DNA of 64,000 nucleotides from Forficula auricularia (lineage: Eukaryota; Arthropoda; Insecta; Dermaptera; Forficulidae). Under the pieces are notes generated by a model. It searched no databases. It worked only from the letters and a program-made list of their open reading frames with translations, and was not told where the DNA came from. The stretch spans positions 10,573,140 through 10,637,139 of the forward strand of contig JALMQS010000102.1 of NCBI GenBank assembly GCA_024734495.1, read 5' to 3'. This document shows positions 1-9,734 of the stretch, one piece after another. How positions within the stretch are numbered: position 1 is the first letter of the stretch; every line of letters starts with the position of its first letter. Made by a program: the position numbers and the translations under genes.

Positions 1-126
1 ATATAAAAATTAAAAAGTTAAAATACTAGGTTGTGTTTCACAAATAAAAAACAAAAATTATTTTGAGAATAAACTAGATATATATATTTCGGGTTAAAAA
101 CCTAGTATTTTTAACTTTTTAATTCT

Positions 127-405
127 TAGTACCTGGAGCCACCGAGCGATGCACGGTAACTTTTTACTTTAGTTAAAAGCTATTTATTAATATTATTTTT
201 AATTTAAAATTCTGATAAAAATACAAATATATATAGTACACTATATATAGTATATATGCCCCCCCCCCGATACCCCCCGGACCCCCACCGCACCCCACCT
301 CCTGCACCCCCACATCCAACCCCGCCCCAAACCCGCACCTGGCCCCCACCACTGCACCACAACTCTTGCACCCCCAGCCCCACCCCCGCACCCAGTTTTT
401 CCATA
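127..405 (-). repeat. Reversed 3' tail of the poly-G (Helitron-like) repeat
   Basis: The reverse strand ends in the same GCATCGCTCGGTGGCTCCAG sequence found at 15.77 kb and 18.59 kb, and carries the same GGGTGCGGGG tail (here as long C runs). A short AT-rich segment (157-250) sits between tail and tip. Frames read through the C runs are not genes. Confidence 0.6.
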
Positions 406-1397
406 TAGTCCAAGAGCCCATGACCCATTTTTCATGAAGTGTTTGATTGAAGTAGATATTTCACCTAGAGGTATTAATATCATAGATGAGTAGTGAATCT
501 GCTGTTTGCCTGATCTACCTGGGTACTACTACTACTACGCATAGGAGAAAGTTATAAAAAAATGTTCGCCAAAAAAAGTGTTTCATTCAAAATCCAACAA
601 ATACTATTCGAAAGTTAAGTTGATTTTAAATTAAAAATTAACTAAGCCAGACACTTTTAGGGGGGGTAATACTGATCCAGACCAAGGGCGGATCCAGGAA
701 TTTTGTGTGTGTGTGTGTGTGGGGGGGAGAATGTATATAAGGTGCCCGATGTATATAAGATCAACTTTTTGTCTTGTCTCGAAAGTGTTTCGCGATCGAA
801 TTGTCCAAGCGGGGGGGGGGGGGGGGGGTTCAGAGATGCGCACACACACACACAACCATAGAACTTTATTTTCAATTTTTAAAATTTTTAAAAAAATAAA
901 TGTTTTTTTTTTTACAAGTTTCATATCTCATATTTTAAGTTCATTAAAATAAAAATTAAAAAAAAATTTTTTGTTATAAATTCCCTGTCGATTTGGCCGC
1001 CGTTTTTTGGCCTCTATGGGGAGGGGGCGGTCGCCCCCTCCGCCCCCCCTGGATCCGCGCTTGATCCAGACAACCCTAAAGTTGTTTTTTTCAAATAAAA
1101 AAAATGCAACTTTAGGGTTGTCTGGATCAGTATTAACCCCCCTAAAAGTGTCTGACTTAGTTAATTTATAATTTAAAATCAACTTAATAACTAATAATAG
1201 TATTTGTTGGATTTAGAATCAAACACTTTTTTGGCGAACATTTTTTTATAACTTTCTCCTATGCGTAGTAGTAGTAGTACCCAGGTAGATCAGGAAAACA
1301 GCAGATTCACTACTCATCTATGCTATTAATACCTCTAGGTGAAATATCTACTTCAATCAAACACTTCATAAAAAATGGGTCATGGGCTCTTGGACTA
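406..1397. repeat. Foldback palindrome of about 1 kb with a nested MITE
   Basis: Bases 406-682 read, on the other strand, as about 1110-1397 with few changes: matching blocks include TAGTCCAAGAGCCCATGACC, the ACTACTACTACTACGCATAG run and AACCCTAAAGTTG around a small loop near 1098. The left arm is split at 683-1063 by a MITE. Confidence 0.85.
683..1063 (+). mobile_element. hAT-like MITE, TIR CAAGGGCGGATCCAGG
   Basis: Begins CAAGGGCGGATCC and ends GGATCCGCGCTTG; flanked by an exact 8-bp duplication ATCCAGAC (675-682, 1064-1071), the size made by hAT transposases. The interior has CA/TG and G runs and no coding capacity. A second copy is at 12534-12844. Confidence 0.85.
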
Positions 1398-1443
1398 ATA
1401 GGTACAGTGGTTTTTCTCAGATTTTAAATTAAAAATAATACAC

Positions 1444-1696
1444 ATATATGAGCCGTTTATTTTGAAAGTGGCCTAAGTCCATTATTTTGAGATATTTGTA
1501 TTTATATTTTTATAAATACATATATTTATACATATTTTGATGCATTTATTTTGACAAATTCATGAGGATATTGTATTCCTTTGGCTATGATATTATAAAT
1601 TTGAAAAGAAGATATCTATGTCTAACTAAATCTGTCATTAACTCATTTTCTTCAAAATTGGACTTGGGGCACTTTCAAAATAAACGGCTCATATAA
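1444..1696. mobile_element. Small MITE with about 34-bp terminal inverted repeats
   Basis: ATGAGCCGTTTATTTTGAAA at the left is mirrored by TTTCAAAATAAACGGCTCAT at the right; flanking TATA on both sides fits a TA target duplication as in Tc1/mariner elements. Confidence 0.7.
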
Positions 1697-2090
1697 TATA
1701 ACTTTTAACTGAAGCAAAAAGTTGCCGAGCTGTTGTATTTATAGCTAGTTATAATAATAAAAAAAATAATCGTATAGGATCTGAAATAAAAAACAAAATT
1801 AAATAAGATTTGTTTCCAAGTTATATAAAAAAAGCCATTTCAACCACTTTATTTGTAAACACACCTGTAATGTTATGAATCCACCTGTTAAACAAACTTA
1901 TTTATTGAGATTTTCATCTATAAATAATTACTTTAATTAAGAAAAGATCAATTAAGATTAAATTTGTCGAGGTCCAGACCTAGCCAGATCGTTTTCTCAT
2001 CCTCAAAACTTGTTAATAGAGTTAAATTAGGTTGGAGTTGGTGGTGTTTCACAGGGAGAAAAATTAAAATACAAAGATTTTTTTATTTTA

Positions 2091-2127
2091 CTCTATATAT
2101 TTCGAGCTCTTAACTCATCGTCAGGAG
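2091..2127 (-). ncRNA. Hammerhead ribozyme motif (type I, minimal)
   Basis: Core CUGACGA, helix II GAG/CUC, GAAA, then the self-complementary AUAUAU, A at the cleavage position, and GAG pairing with CUC before the core (3-bp helix I). One extra U lies between the core and helix II. Minimal hammerheads of this kind are known in PLE terminal repeats and usually work as dimers. Confidence 0.62.
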
Positions 2128-2470
2128 AACATTGACTGAAGATAACATAAAATATTGAACAGAATTTATTTTAATTTTAATATGATGGACAGTTATTTAT
2201 GACTTAGTGTAAATATGAAAGCATTATCAGGGGATGGGATGGCCTTAGAGCCGAAAGAACAGATGGAGCGGACAAAGGGCCGGAATAAAGAAAAGATATT
2301 TATACTTGGAAGTTGCCGAATATTATGTATGTGCTATAAAGGAGGGCACTAAACTATGGAATGTAATGAGGGTGCATAGCGAAAATTCCATCTCTTATTT
2401 TCTATTTAAAAAAATTAAATAAAAAATATAAATAAACCAACCATACACTCTCATCGCACTCCAATTCAAA

Positions 2471-2662
2471 TTAAACATCATTGATTAAGATGTCAATTAT
2501 TGGTGAAGTTTTGATGTCTGTTTGATTGTTCAAGATGTTTTGATTAAGGTGTATGGCCTTTTTAATTTCAGCTGACTCAAATAAATCTAATTTCCTGCTT
2601 TTTGAAATGAAATGTAAAGGGAGGGGGTTGTTCGATGAAGGTGAATGGTTGTGGTCAAACAA
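2471..2662 (-). pseudogene. Penelope-like element ORF, C-terminal remnant
   Basis: A 63-residue open frame ending TAA. The stretch PLPLHFISKSRKLDLFESAE followed by IKKAIHLNQNILNNQ resembles the region after the GIY-YIG endonuclease of Penelope-like proteins (hydrophobic residue, LDLFES-E-I, then ILN-Q). Neither GIY-YIG motif nor reverse transcriptase remains, so the element cannot move itself. The hammerhead at 2091-2127 lies downstream in the same sense. Identification is by pattern only. Confidence 0.5.
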
Positions 2663-2664
2663 CT

Positions 2665-2701
2665 CTCCTGACGATGAGTTAAGAGCTCGAAATATATAGA
2701 G
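2665..2701 (+). ncRNA. Hammerhead ribozyme motif, opposite arm
   Basis: Same motif as at 2091-2127 on the other strand: CUGACGA (2668-2674), GAG/CUC helix II, GAAA (2689-2692), AUAUAU, cleavage A at 2698, helix I CUC/GAG. Confidence 0.62.
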
Positions 2702-2944
2702 TAAACTAAAAAAATCTTTGTATTTTAATTTTTCTCCTTGTGAAACACCACCAACTCCAACCTAATTTAACTTTAACAATGTTTCACTATAAACCAACAC
2801 CGCGTTCCCTAAACTTGTAATAGAGTTGGTTTCATCAAAATCGGTAGAGCCGTTTTCAAAATAGAACTAAGATACAAATAAATATATAAATATATACATA
2901 TATACAATTTTTGCTCGTTTAATAAGAGTAGATAGATATTAAAT

Positions 2945-3545
2945 TAATTTTATTCAATATGTTTCACTTAGAACCGACACCATACTAGAAATTATTATAA
3001 TGTATTTAAATATATATTTTTAATTTTATTCAATCCAATTAATTAGCCATATAAAATGTATTCTCGAATTAAAAATATTTAGTGGTTCTTTCAAGAATAA
3101 TCATTGGAATTTGGTCTTTTTGATGAGATTTGCCTAACTCCGAACATGATGCTGGGATTTCAAAGATTTTACATAACTTGAATGAGGATATAAAAATGAA
3201 TTATACTAAAAAAATGAAACTTTTTCAAGACTAGTTACGCTTTCCGCAAAATTTACTGTTTTGGAAAGATTTTGAAAAATTCTTCCAATACTTTAGTGAC
3301 TTTTCTCTTATTTTGTTAAGGGAGAATGGTGTAGGTTCTTGGTGAAACATATTAAATAAAGTAAAGAAATTTTTTTGAAACTTTAAAAAATTTTTAAATT
3401 TTACTATTTTACTACTACTTTAAGTTTTAAAAATACTAGTAATACACGTAAATTTATATAAAACCTACCTAGTATTTTATATTCAATTTTTTTTTTTTTA
3501 AATTTTCAAAAAAATTTTCTTTACTTTACTTTTCTCTTAACTTCA
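2945..3545. repeat. Degenerate relatives of the palindromic PLE-derived elements
   Basis: GTTTCACTTAGAACCGACAC near 2960 and its reverse-type GGTGTAGGTTCTTGGTGAAA near 3330 are the tags of the hammerhead-bearing elements. 3360-3540 is itself palindromic (AGTAAAGAAATTTTTTTG mirrored near 3510-3530). No ribozyme core remains. Confidence 0.45.
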
Positions 3546-3859
3546 AGTCTGGTAATTTGTCCTACAAATGAAATAAATTTAAATATCTCGATAAATTGCC
3601 AAAATGTCAACTTTCTAGGTCATGGGGTTTGGACTGGAGCTTGACTTTTCAATGAATGATTAAGTTTCGATTTTATAATTATATGTTTAAAGATAAACAC
3701 AACAACAAACTGTTTTATATAAGAAAAGTCTTCTTATGTAAATACTATTTAAATTTTGAAATTCACTATTCCCAAAATGCGGGGGGCAGGGTTCCAAAAA
3801 ATATTATTCATCTCCAAGCTCTTAAATCGAAGAAAGTTAAAATATACTACGGAGACATC
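3546..3859. other. AT-rich stretch without recognised content
   Basis: No conserved coding frame, RNA or repeat was recognised here. The missing mRpL10 5' exon was sought here and not found. Confidence 0.5.
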
Positions 3860-3861
3860 TA

Positions 3862-4440
3862 TTATATAAAATTAAGGTTTTGTCTGTACATTGGTCCAAA
3901 TCACGGCAAATTTTGGTTGCACACGTTTTAAGCAAAGTTATGAACGAAAACACCCTCAACAAAATTCCTGTCGGTATGTCTGTCTGTCTGTCTGTCTGTA
4001 TGTTTCAGTGGTTCCGCGAAAAGTTGCTCACGACTCACGTAAAAACGGCTGAAGGGATTATTATGAAATTTCATATTTACACCAGATGTCTTCTAACTTA
4101 CGTTTTTAGCTATATAATGTTTAGATATTTTGACCCCAAAAGGGGGTTTGGGGGGGGCGCATGAATAAAAATTATCAAATAACTCCTAAACTATTAACTC
4201 TACGGCAAATTTTATTATGAACAAACTTGTAGGGGATGTGATTTCTGACAACTTTTGTTTAAAAAAATTCCCCCCCCCCAAAAAAAAAGGGGGGGGGGTC
4301 AAAATATGAAAATTCTTGCTCTTTGACCAAACTCAACCAAATTTTGTATACATAAATTGTGGGTCACTAGAAGGGTGGAGATGCAAAAACTAAAACTTGT
4401 GTTTTATACGATTCATTATTTCGAAATTTGAAAATGACCT
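3862..4440 (+). repeat. Poly-G repeat family C, copy 1
   Basis: Starts ATAAAATTAAGGTTTTGTCT, includes GTATGTCTGTCTGTCTG and GCTGAAGGGATTATTATGAA, G runs, and the CAACCAAATTTTGTATACAT module. It aligns with 6497-7270 and, reversed, 17580-18270. Confidence 0.75.
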
Positions 4441-4444
4441 TTCC

Positions 4445-4767
4445 CAGTGATTCTCAACCACTGTGCCGCGGAACTTTAGTGTGCCGCGAGATTCTTGACG
4501 TGTGCCGCCACTGCTACTAGGCAGTGGTCCCTCCTGAATTATTTTTTTTTCTTACATTTCTTTATCAATTGACACTACTAAAATTTAATCCAAATATTTA
4601 TTTGATCATTTGAACTGAAGAGGTAGTAACATTTTACAATATGCAGAATGTCCTATGATAATAATTTTATAGGTACATCAATCGATAAATAAAATAAAAT
4701 TCTAGTGCCGTCAAATTTTTAAATTATTAAAAATGTGGCGTGACGAAAAAAAGGTTGAGAATCACTG
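4445..4767. mobile_element. hAT-like MITE, TIR CAGTGATTCTCAACC
   Basis: CAGTGATTCTCAACC at the left and GGTTGAGAATCACTG at the right are exact inverses and match the CAGTG start typical of hAT ends. No clear 8-bp duplication survives. Confidence 0.75.
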
Positions 4768-4852
4768 GCATAGATCATTTTGAGCTTTGTAATTTGATTT
4801 ATTATAAATTTCGTTATTTCTGTATTCGTTAAAGCGAACTTTGACTCTATTA

Positions 4853-5741
4853 CAAGGGTGGCCACTAACCTTAACTTTGGGAGCCGCAAATTTATAAAAC
4901 TTTTAAAGCGAGCCACATTTTTGGAGATTAAAATAATGGTTTATTAAAAAAAGGCACATTTTTTTATTTTATAAAATATAAATGAAGCAACATATATTTT
5001 TTCTCTTCTTATTATAATATTACAAATTACAAATTAATTAAATTTTTGTATTATTATTTTTTTAATTTAATTATTATTAAGGGTGGGGCATAAACATCTA
5101 CCACATTTTGAAGAGATATAAAAAATGAAAAAATTTAACTAGAAAAAAACTAAATATATTTTTGAAAATAAAATAAATGAAATTTTTTTGAAATGTATTT
5201 TAAACATTATCAGACAAAGAGGGGGGGGGGGGTCAAAAAAAAATTCTAGCCCTTTTGACCAAACTCAACCAAATTTTGTATACATATTCTGTGGGCCCCA
5301 AAAAGGCTAAAAATGCAAAAACTAACCAAATTTTGTATACATAGTTTAGTCGAAAAGGCTAGAATTTTCATTTTTGACCCTCCCTCCATTTTGGGTGGTT
5401 TGTTTTTGCATTTCTAGCCTTCTGAGAGTCCACAGAATATGTATACAAAATTTGGTTGATTTTGGTCGAAAGGGCTAGAATTTTCATTTTTGACCCCCCC
5501 CCTTTTGTCTGATATAATGTTTAAAATACATTAAAAAAAATTTATTTTATGTTCTTTTCAAAAATATAATTAGTTTCTTTTTAGTTAAATTTTTACATTT
5601 TTTTATACCTCTTTAAAATGTGGTAGATCTTTATGTCCCCTGTAATTTTTAAAATCAGTATTATTCAAGAGAGCTCAAGAGCCGCACGTGATTGACTGAA
5701 GAGCCGCATGCGGCTCGCGAGCCACGTTGTGGCCACCTCTG
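4853..5741. mobile_element. hAT-like element, TIR CAAGGGTGGCCAC, with internal palindrome
   Basis: Ends CAAGGGTGGCCAC / GTGGCCACCTCTG; flanked by CTCTATTA and CTTTATTA (7 of 8 bases). Subterminal GAGCCGCA / TGCGGCTC repeats. The interior 5071-5640 is an inverted pair of poly-G and CAACCAAATTTTGTATACAT modules centred near 5340. No transposase. Confidence 0.75.
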
Positions 5742-5843
5742 CTTTATTATATATAAAAAAAAATTAAATAATTTCATTTTTACATCATTCTAAAAAACAT
5801 AAATCTAATTAATATTTTATTTTTAATTTATTCTTGTTTTTAG

Positions 5844-5954
5844 GATCATCCTTATATACAAATAATTTCCTCCGAAATTCGAGCAAAATTTGAAAATTCT
5901 CATAGCATTTTTATTATTCATAAAAATCCGACTGATAATGAAGATTGGTTTCAA
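5844..5954 (+). CDS. mRpL10: mRpL10 internal exon (37 codons)
   Basis: Acceptor TTGTTTTTAG before GAT CAT CCT, donor TTTCAA|GTAATA. It starts and ends in phase 0. It encodes DHPYIQIISSEIRAKF and then a segment ending DNEDWFQ, the part of mL10 before the conserved HKNKM block. The following intron is only 87 bases. Confidence 0.82.
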
Positions 5955-8900
5955 GTAATAAACATATATTATATTAATAAAATTTAATTCAACATTTAAA
6001 GAAAAAATATTTCTTATTATTTTATTTTAATTTTTTTTTAGAATAGACTGTTATTGCATAAAAATAAAATGGATTTGAAAATTTATGGCAAAAGATTATT
6101 AAAAACTTCATTGAAAAATACAAAATTTAAATCACTTTTACCATTATTTGAGAGTCCATCTGCTCTTATTTTTAGTCAAGATAATCAAGTAGTAAAAACA
6201 ATGAAGTTACTAAAAAAAATGCCTACATTCTTACTTATAGGTAAAATATTTATTTAAAACATTTTCATAACGAAATATATCCTACTAATTCAAATGATAA
6301 ATAAGGAAGGTGTTCCTTCTGCATGATTCACATCATACATGTACTCCAATAGCAAGAGATGGTTAATATAAAAAAATAAAAGCAATACAATACAATCACA
6401 ATTAAATAAAACTACCCCTCCCGTATTTTTTCGTTCACATTTTTGAAACAATATTAAATTTATTATTATTCAGGATAAGTACTTATTTGATTCTTATAAT
6501 CTATATATGTAAAATTAAGGTTTTGTCTGTACATTGGTCCAAATCACGCCAAATTTTGGTTGCACACGTTTCAAGCAAAGTTATGAACGAAAACACCCTC
6601 AACTGTATGTCTGTATGTCTGTCTGTTTCCGTGGTTTCCGCGAAAAGTTGCTCACGATTCACGTAAAAACGGCTGAAGGGATTATTATGAAATTTCATAT
6701 TTACATCAGATGTCTTCTAACTTACGTTTTTAGCTATATAACGTTTTGATATTTTGACCTCAAAAGGGGGTTTCGGGGGGCGCACGAATGAAAATTATCA
6801 AATAACTCCTAAACTATTAACTCTACGGCAAATTTTAATATGAGCAAAGTTGTAGGGGATGTGATTTCTGACAACTTTTATTTAAAAAAATTCCCCCAAA
6901 AAAGGGGGGAGGGTCAAAATGTGAAAAATCTTGCCCTTGGAGCAAACTCAACCAAATTTTGTATACATAATCTGTGGATCACTAGAAGGCTAGAAATGCA
7001 AAAACTGGGTGCGGGGGTGGAGTGATTGTACGGGTGCGGAGGTGGGTTAGTGTATGGGGTGCGGGGGGTCCGGGGGATCAGGGCGTGGAATGTAGATGAG
7101 GTAGTAAGACGGAGTAGGGTGAAGGGGGTGGTGCAGGCTGGAGTCCAGGGGGCGTACTGGGTGTGGGGGTCCAGGGGGCTAGGCGTGGGGGTGAAGGGCA
7201 TGGGGTGGGTGGGGTGCAGGGGTTGTGGTGCAGGGTGGAGAAGGGGGTTGGGGTGAGGGCGCCCGTCGCCACAGATCAAACGGAGAAAAAAATATTCTAT
7301 TCTGGTTTAAAAAACAGGGTTGCCTTATTCTATATATGTTATTTCTATTTTATATTAATGAAATTGTTAATATAAAAAGAAAAGAAAGAGAAAAATTGTT
7401 TATGTGAATGTGCGAAATATTTTTTGAAAATTGTATTCTGATGGTAACGAAGATAATAAGAAAATTTAGATGAATGTGTTACATGACTATTTAATAGGTA
7501 AACTATTAATTCATGTTTGTTTTGGAATTCTAATTGTACTTTTGTAAATTCATATCAATAATGTTCTTATAATTGTAGAAGCCCTGAAGAAGTCGGCAAA
7601 GTGGACGAAACGTTGGTGGATAAATAAAAACGTCACACAAAAAACTTATTTAACGTACTTATTAAGTTTTGACACTCATCTTGAATGAAAGTATCCCAAA
7701 TATTTTGAAGTTTGTGTTTTAATTCGACCACGTTTCTAGGTGGTTGTATTCGTAATAGCTTTTTCATTGTGTGCCAACGAGTTTCTCTTGGTGACAAGTC
7801 GGGACTGTTTGCCACCCACTCCAAAAGTGGAACATTATGATCAGAAAGCCATTTTAAAGATTTTCTTGATGTAAGGCAGGCCGCCCCGTCTTGTTGGAAC
7901 ACAAAATTATTATTATTCTGCAATGCATCTACCATTGTTGGAAGTAACGATTTTTTTTAAATCTCTAAATATTTATTGGTGTTTACAATTCCATAAATGA
8001 AGTGAACTTTTCCAACACCTCTAGCAGACATTGAACCCCATACCATAACTGAAGCAGGAAATTTTACTTTCTTTTTAAACAATCTGAATTGAAAGCTTCA
8101 TTTTTCTGACGAATAACTTTGCTTCGATTGTCCCCAACACAAACTTCAAAACGAGACTCATCACTCCAATGGACACTATTCCATTCATCACTCGTCCAAT
8201 TAATGTGACTTTTAGCCCATTTAAGCCGGTTTTTCTTTTGTTTTAATGTCAAGAGTGGCTTTTCTTTCGCCTAAAAAAATTAGTAAAATTACAAAAAAAA
8301 ATTTGGAATAAGTTGCAATAAAATTACCTTGTAAGTTTTAAAACCTAACTTAAGGGCTTCTCTATGGCACGTGGATCTTGAAACACTTCGCCCCACAGCA
8401 TCGCTCCAAAGAACAGATAATTCACCATAGTTCGAACGCCTGTTTTTTCTAATAATCTTCTTCAATGCCCGTCTATCAGCATCTGATATTTTGGATTTCG
8501 ACGCATACCGAGGTTTTGTAGCTATTGTACCCGTTGTTTTATAAACTCGAATAATATTTCTGACAGTAAACTTTGATAAATTAACTAGATCGCCAATTTC
8601 CGCGTTTGATTTTCCCTTTTTAAATAAATTGATAATAATTGAGCGAATTTTTTCATCAACAACCTTTCCACGAGTCATTTTTACTAATAATAAACAAAAC
8701 AAACTTTCTTTTGTTGGAAAAAGGCAAAGACTACTTGATTATTTCACATATTCAAAGATTCTTAAAAAAAAATAAATTAGTGAAAAGCAAAGAACTATTT
8801 TTTATGTAAAAATATGTTTTTAACAATTAAAAAATAATTTTAAGTTAAATGTTACAATAAAATGTTTTAAATTGTTTAAAATGTTGTTCCAAATGATAAT

Positions 8901-9486
8901 AAAAATAAATATTTAAATTAAATTTACCGTGAATTAGCCTAATTTTATTTAAAAAGAAAAAATATTGGTGGGCCAATTGAGATGGGACGGGGCTCGTATT
9001 TATTATTGATCGGTTTTTTCTACAAATTTCTTACACCTTAAATTTTATTTGAAATACATAAAATACCTTAAAATTAAGCTCTCTGTGAAGGAAAATCTAA
9101 GGCTTAATTAACATAGGCCCGTGATTTACTCTTCTGGGCCAGAAATTCCTAACTAATATGTATACTTATTTACATCAAGTAGAATATGCACTCTTTTGAG
9201 TTTTTTTTTCTTTTCTATAAACTAATTGTATTTGCTATTCTCTTTAGTTTATTTCGAAAGATTAAGTTTTTTCTTTTCTTTTATTTCAGCTGGTGTTATC
9301 GACGGACAATATTTGAGCCGTTCTCAAATCGAAGCCTATGTAAAGCTTCCTGATATTAATATAATGAGGGCTCAATTATGTAATGTCCTTTCAATGGTAC
9401 CTGGCCAATTGGTCCAGCATTTGAATCATCATCAATCAAATATCGTTCGGGATCTTGAACTACTCGCCAACCCGCCTAAAGAATAA
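5844..9486 (+). CDS. mRpL10: Mitochondrial ribosomal protein L10 (mL10), three 3' exons
   Basis: Component of the large mitochondrial ribosomal subunit, at the base of the L7/L12 stalk. Three exons join in phase: 5844-5954, 6042-6240 and 9290-9486, giving 168 residues to the stop at 9484. The joined protein has the order of the mL10 family: a segment starting DHPYIQII, then LLLHKNKMDLKIYGKRLL, then a PLFESPSALIFSQDN stretch, then LKKMPTFLLI, then GVIDGQYLSRSQIEAYVKLP near the C terminus. The family is usually about 240-260 residues, so the mitochondrial presequence and roughly 80 N-terminal residues are missing. No convincing upstream exon was seen between 1 and 5843, so the first exon(s) are either unrecognised there or outside the window. 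The 3 kb last intron carries a poly-G repeat copy, a hammerhead motif and a Tc1-like element on the opposite strand. Recognition is from family knowledge, without a database search. Confidence 0.88.
6042..6240 (+). CDS. mRpL10: mRpL10 internal exon (66 codons plus 1 base)
   Basis: Acceptor is a long T run ending TTTAG before AAT AGA CTG; donor CTTATAG|GTAAAA. It holds the most diagnostic part of the family, HKNKMDLKIYGKRLLK. It ends after the first base of a codon, which the next exon completes as GCT. Confidence 0.87.
6497..7270 (+). repeat. Poly-G repeat family C, most complete copy
   Basis: Runs from ATATATGTAAAATTAAGG through the CTCACGATTCACGTAAAAAC block, the CAACCAAATTTTGTATACAT module and GCAAAAACTGGGTGCGGG into a 250-bp GGTG-rich tail. 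It sits in the last mRpL10 intron. Long frames in the GC-rich tail are artefacts of base composition. Confidence 0.75.
7581..7617 (+). ncRNA. Hammerhead-like motif with weak helix I
   Basis: CUGAAGA (7584-7590), helix II GUC/GAC, GAAA (7607-7610), then ACGU and U at the cleavage position. Helix I is only CC/GG plus a G-U pair. It abuts the end of the Tc1-like element and is probably a PLE tail. Confidence 0.48.
7633..8678 (-). pseudogene. Tc1-like transposase with a short intron, frameshifted
   Basis: Starts ATG 8678 (MTRGKVVDEK). The N-terminal half is the paired-type helix-turn-helix (NLFKKGKSNAEIGDLVNLSK). A 57-base intron (8271-8327, GTAATT...TTTTTTTAG) joins LGFKTYK to AKEKPLLTLK. Catalytic signatures: HWSDESRFE, QQDGAACL and SPDLSPRET, with 34 residues between the second Asp and the Glu (DD34E). 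Single-base shifts near 8073 and 7952 break the frame, so the copy is dead. It cuts DNA and inserts at TA; it lies antisense in the last mRpL10 intron. Spliceosomal introns are known in some Tc1-family transposases. Confidence 0.85.
9290..9486 (+). CDS. mRpL10: mRpL10 terminal exon
   Basis: Acceptor TTTATTTCAG before CTGGTGTT; the first two bases complete the split codon from 6240. It encodes 64 residues and stops TAA at 9484-9486. The segment GQYLSRSQIEAYVKLPDIN matches the C-terminal domain of mL10. The ATG at 9226 lies in the intron and is not the start. No canonical AATAAA is obvious just after the stop; the 3' flank is AT-rich. Confidence 0.88.
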
Positions 9487-9734
9487 TTATATTATATTTA
9501 AATTGTAGACATATGTATTTTATATTATATTAAATATAATCAATAATAAGTTTTAATCAAAATTATTCTTATTGCTACTAAACCTTACAATATACCCACG
9601 GGTATACCCAAATAATGAAATTGCAAAAGGACAAGTTAGTACATAAGGGTCGAAATAATATTTTATTCATTTTTTAGCTTTTATTAAATTTTTTTACTTA
9701 AATATATAAATTATTAATTAAATAAATTCGATAA

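Larger units (their letters stand above)
2024..2812 (-). mobile_element. PLE-derived element with inverted hammerhead termini
   Basis: Two inverted copies of a roughly 90-bp terminal repeat (about 2030-2127 and 2665-2768) surround 540 bp that contains a C-terminal PLE-like reading frame. Target duplication ACTTGTTAATAGAGTT (2008-2023) / ACTTGTAATAGAGTT (2813-2827) inside a Helitron-like copy. One side has an extra tail with GTTTCACTATAAACCAACAC, a tag shared by related elements in this window. Confidence 0.78.
1700..2930 (-). mobile_element. Helitron-like repeat (family E), interrupted
   Basis: On the reverse strand it starts TCTACTCTTATTAAACGAGC (2930 side) and runs to the GCTCGGCAACTTTTTGC segment near 1710. 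Related copies run forward at 14852-15780 and 27546-27780. It is split by the PLE-derived element 2024-2812. The Helitron assignment rests on the 5' TC start and the lack of terminal inverted repeats and is tentative. Confidence 0.5.

Noticed and set aside
173..483. Glycine-rich frames in the C/G runs near the left end
   Set aside because: Base-composition artefacts of the poly-G repeat tail; the same applies to 6914-7279 and 18426-18643.
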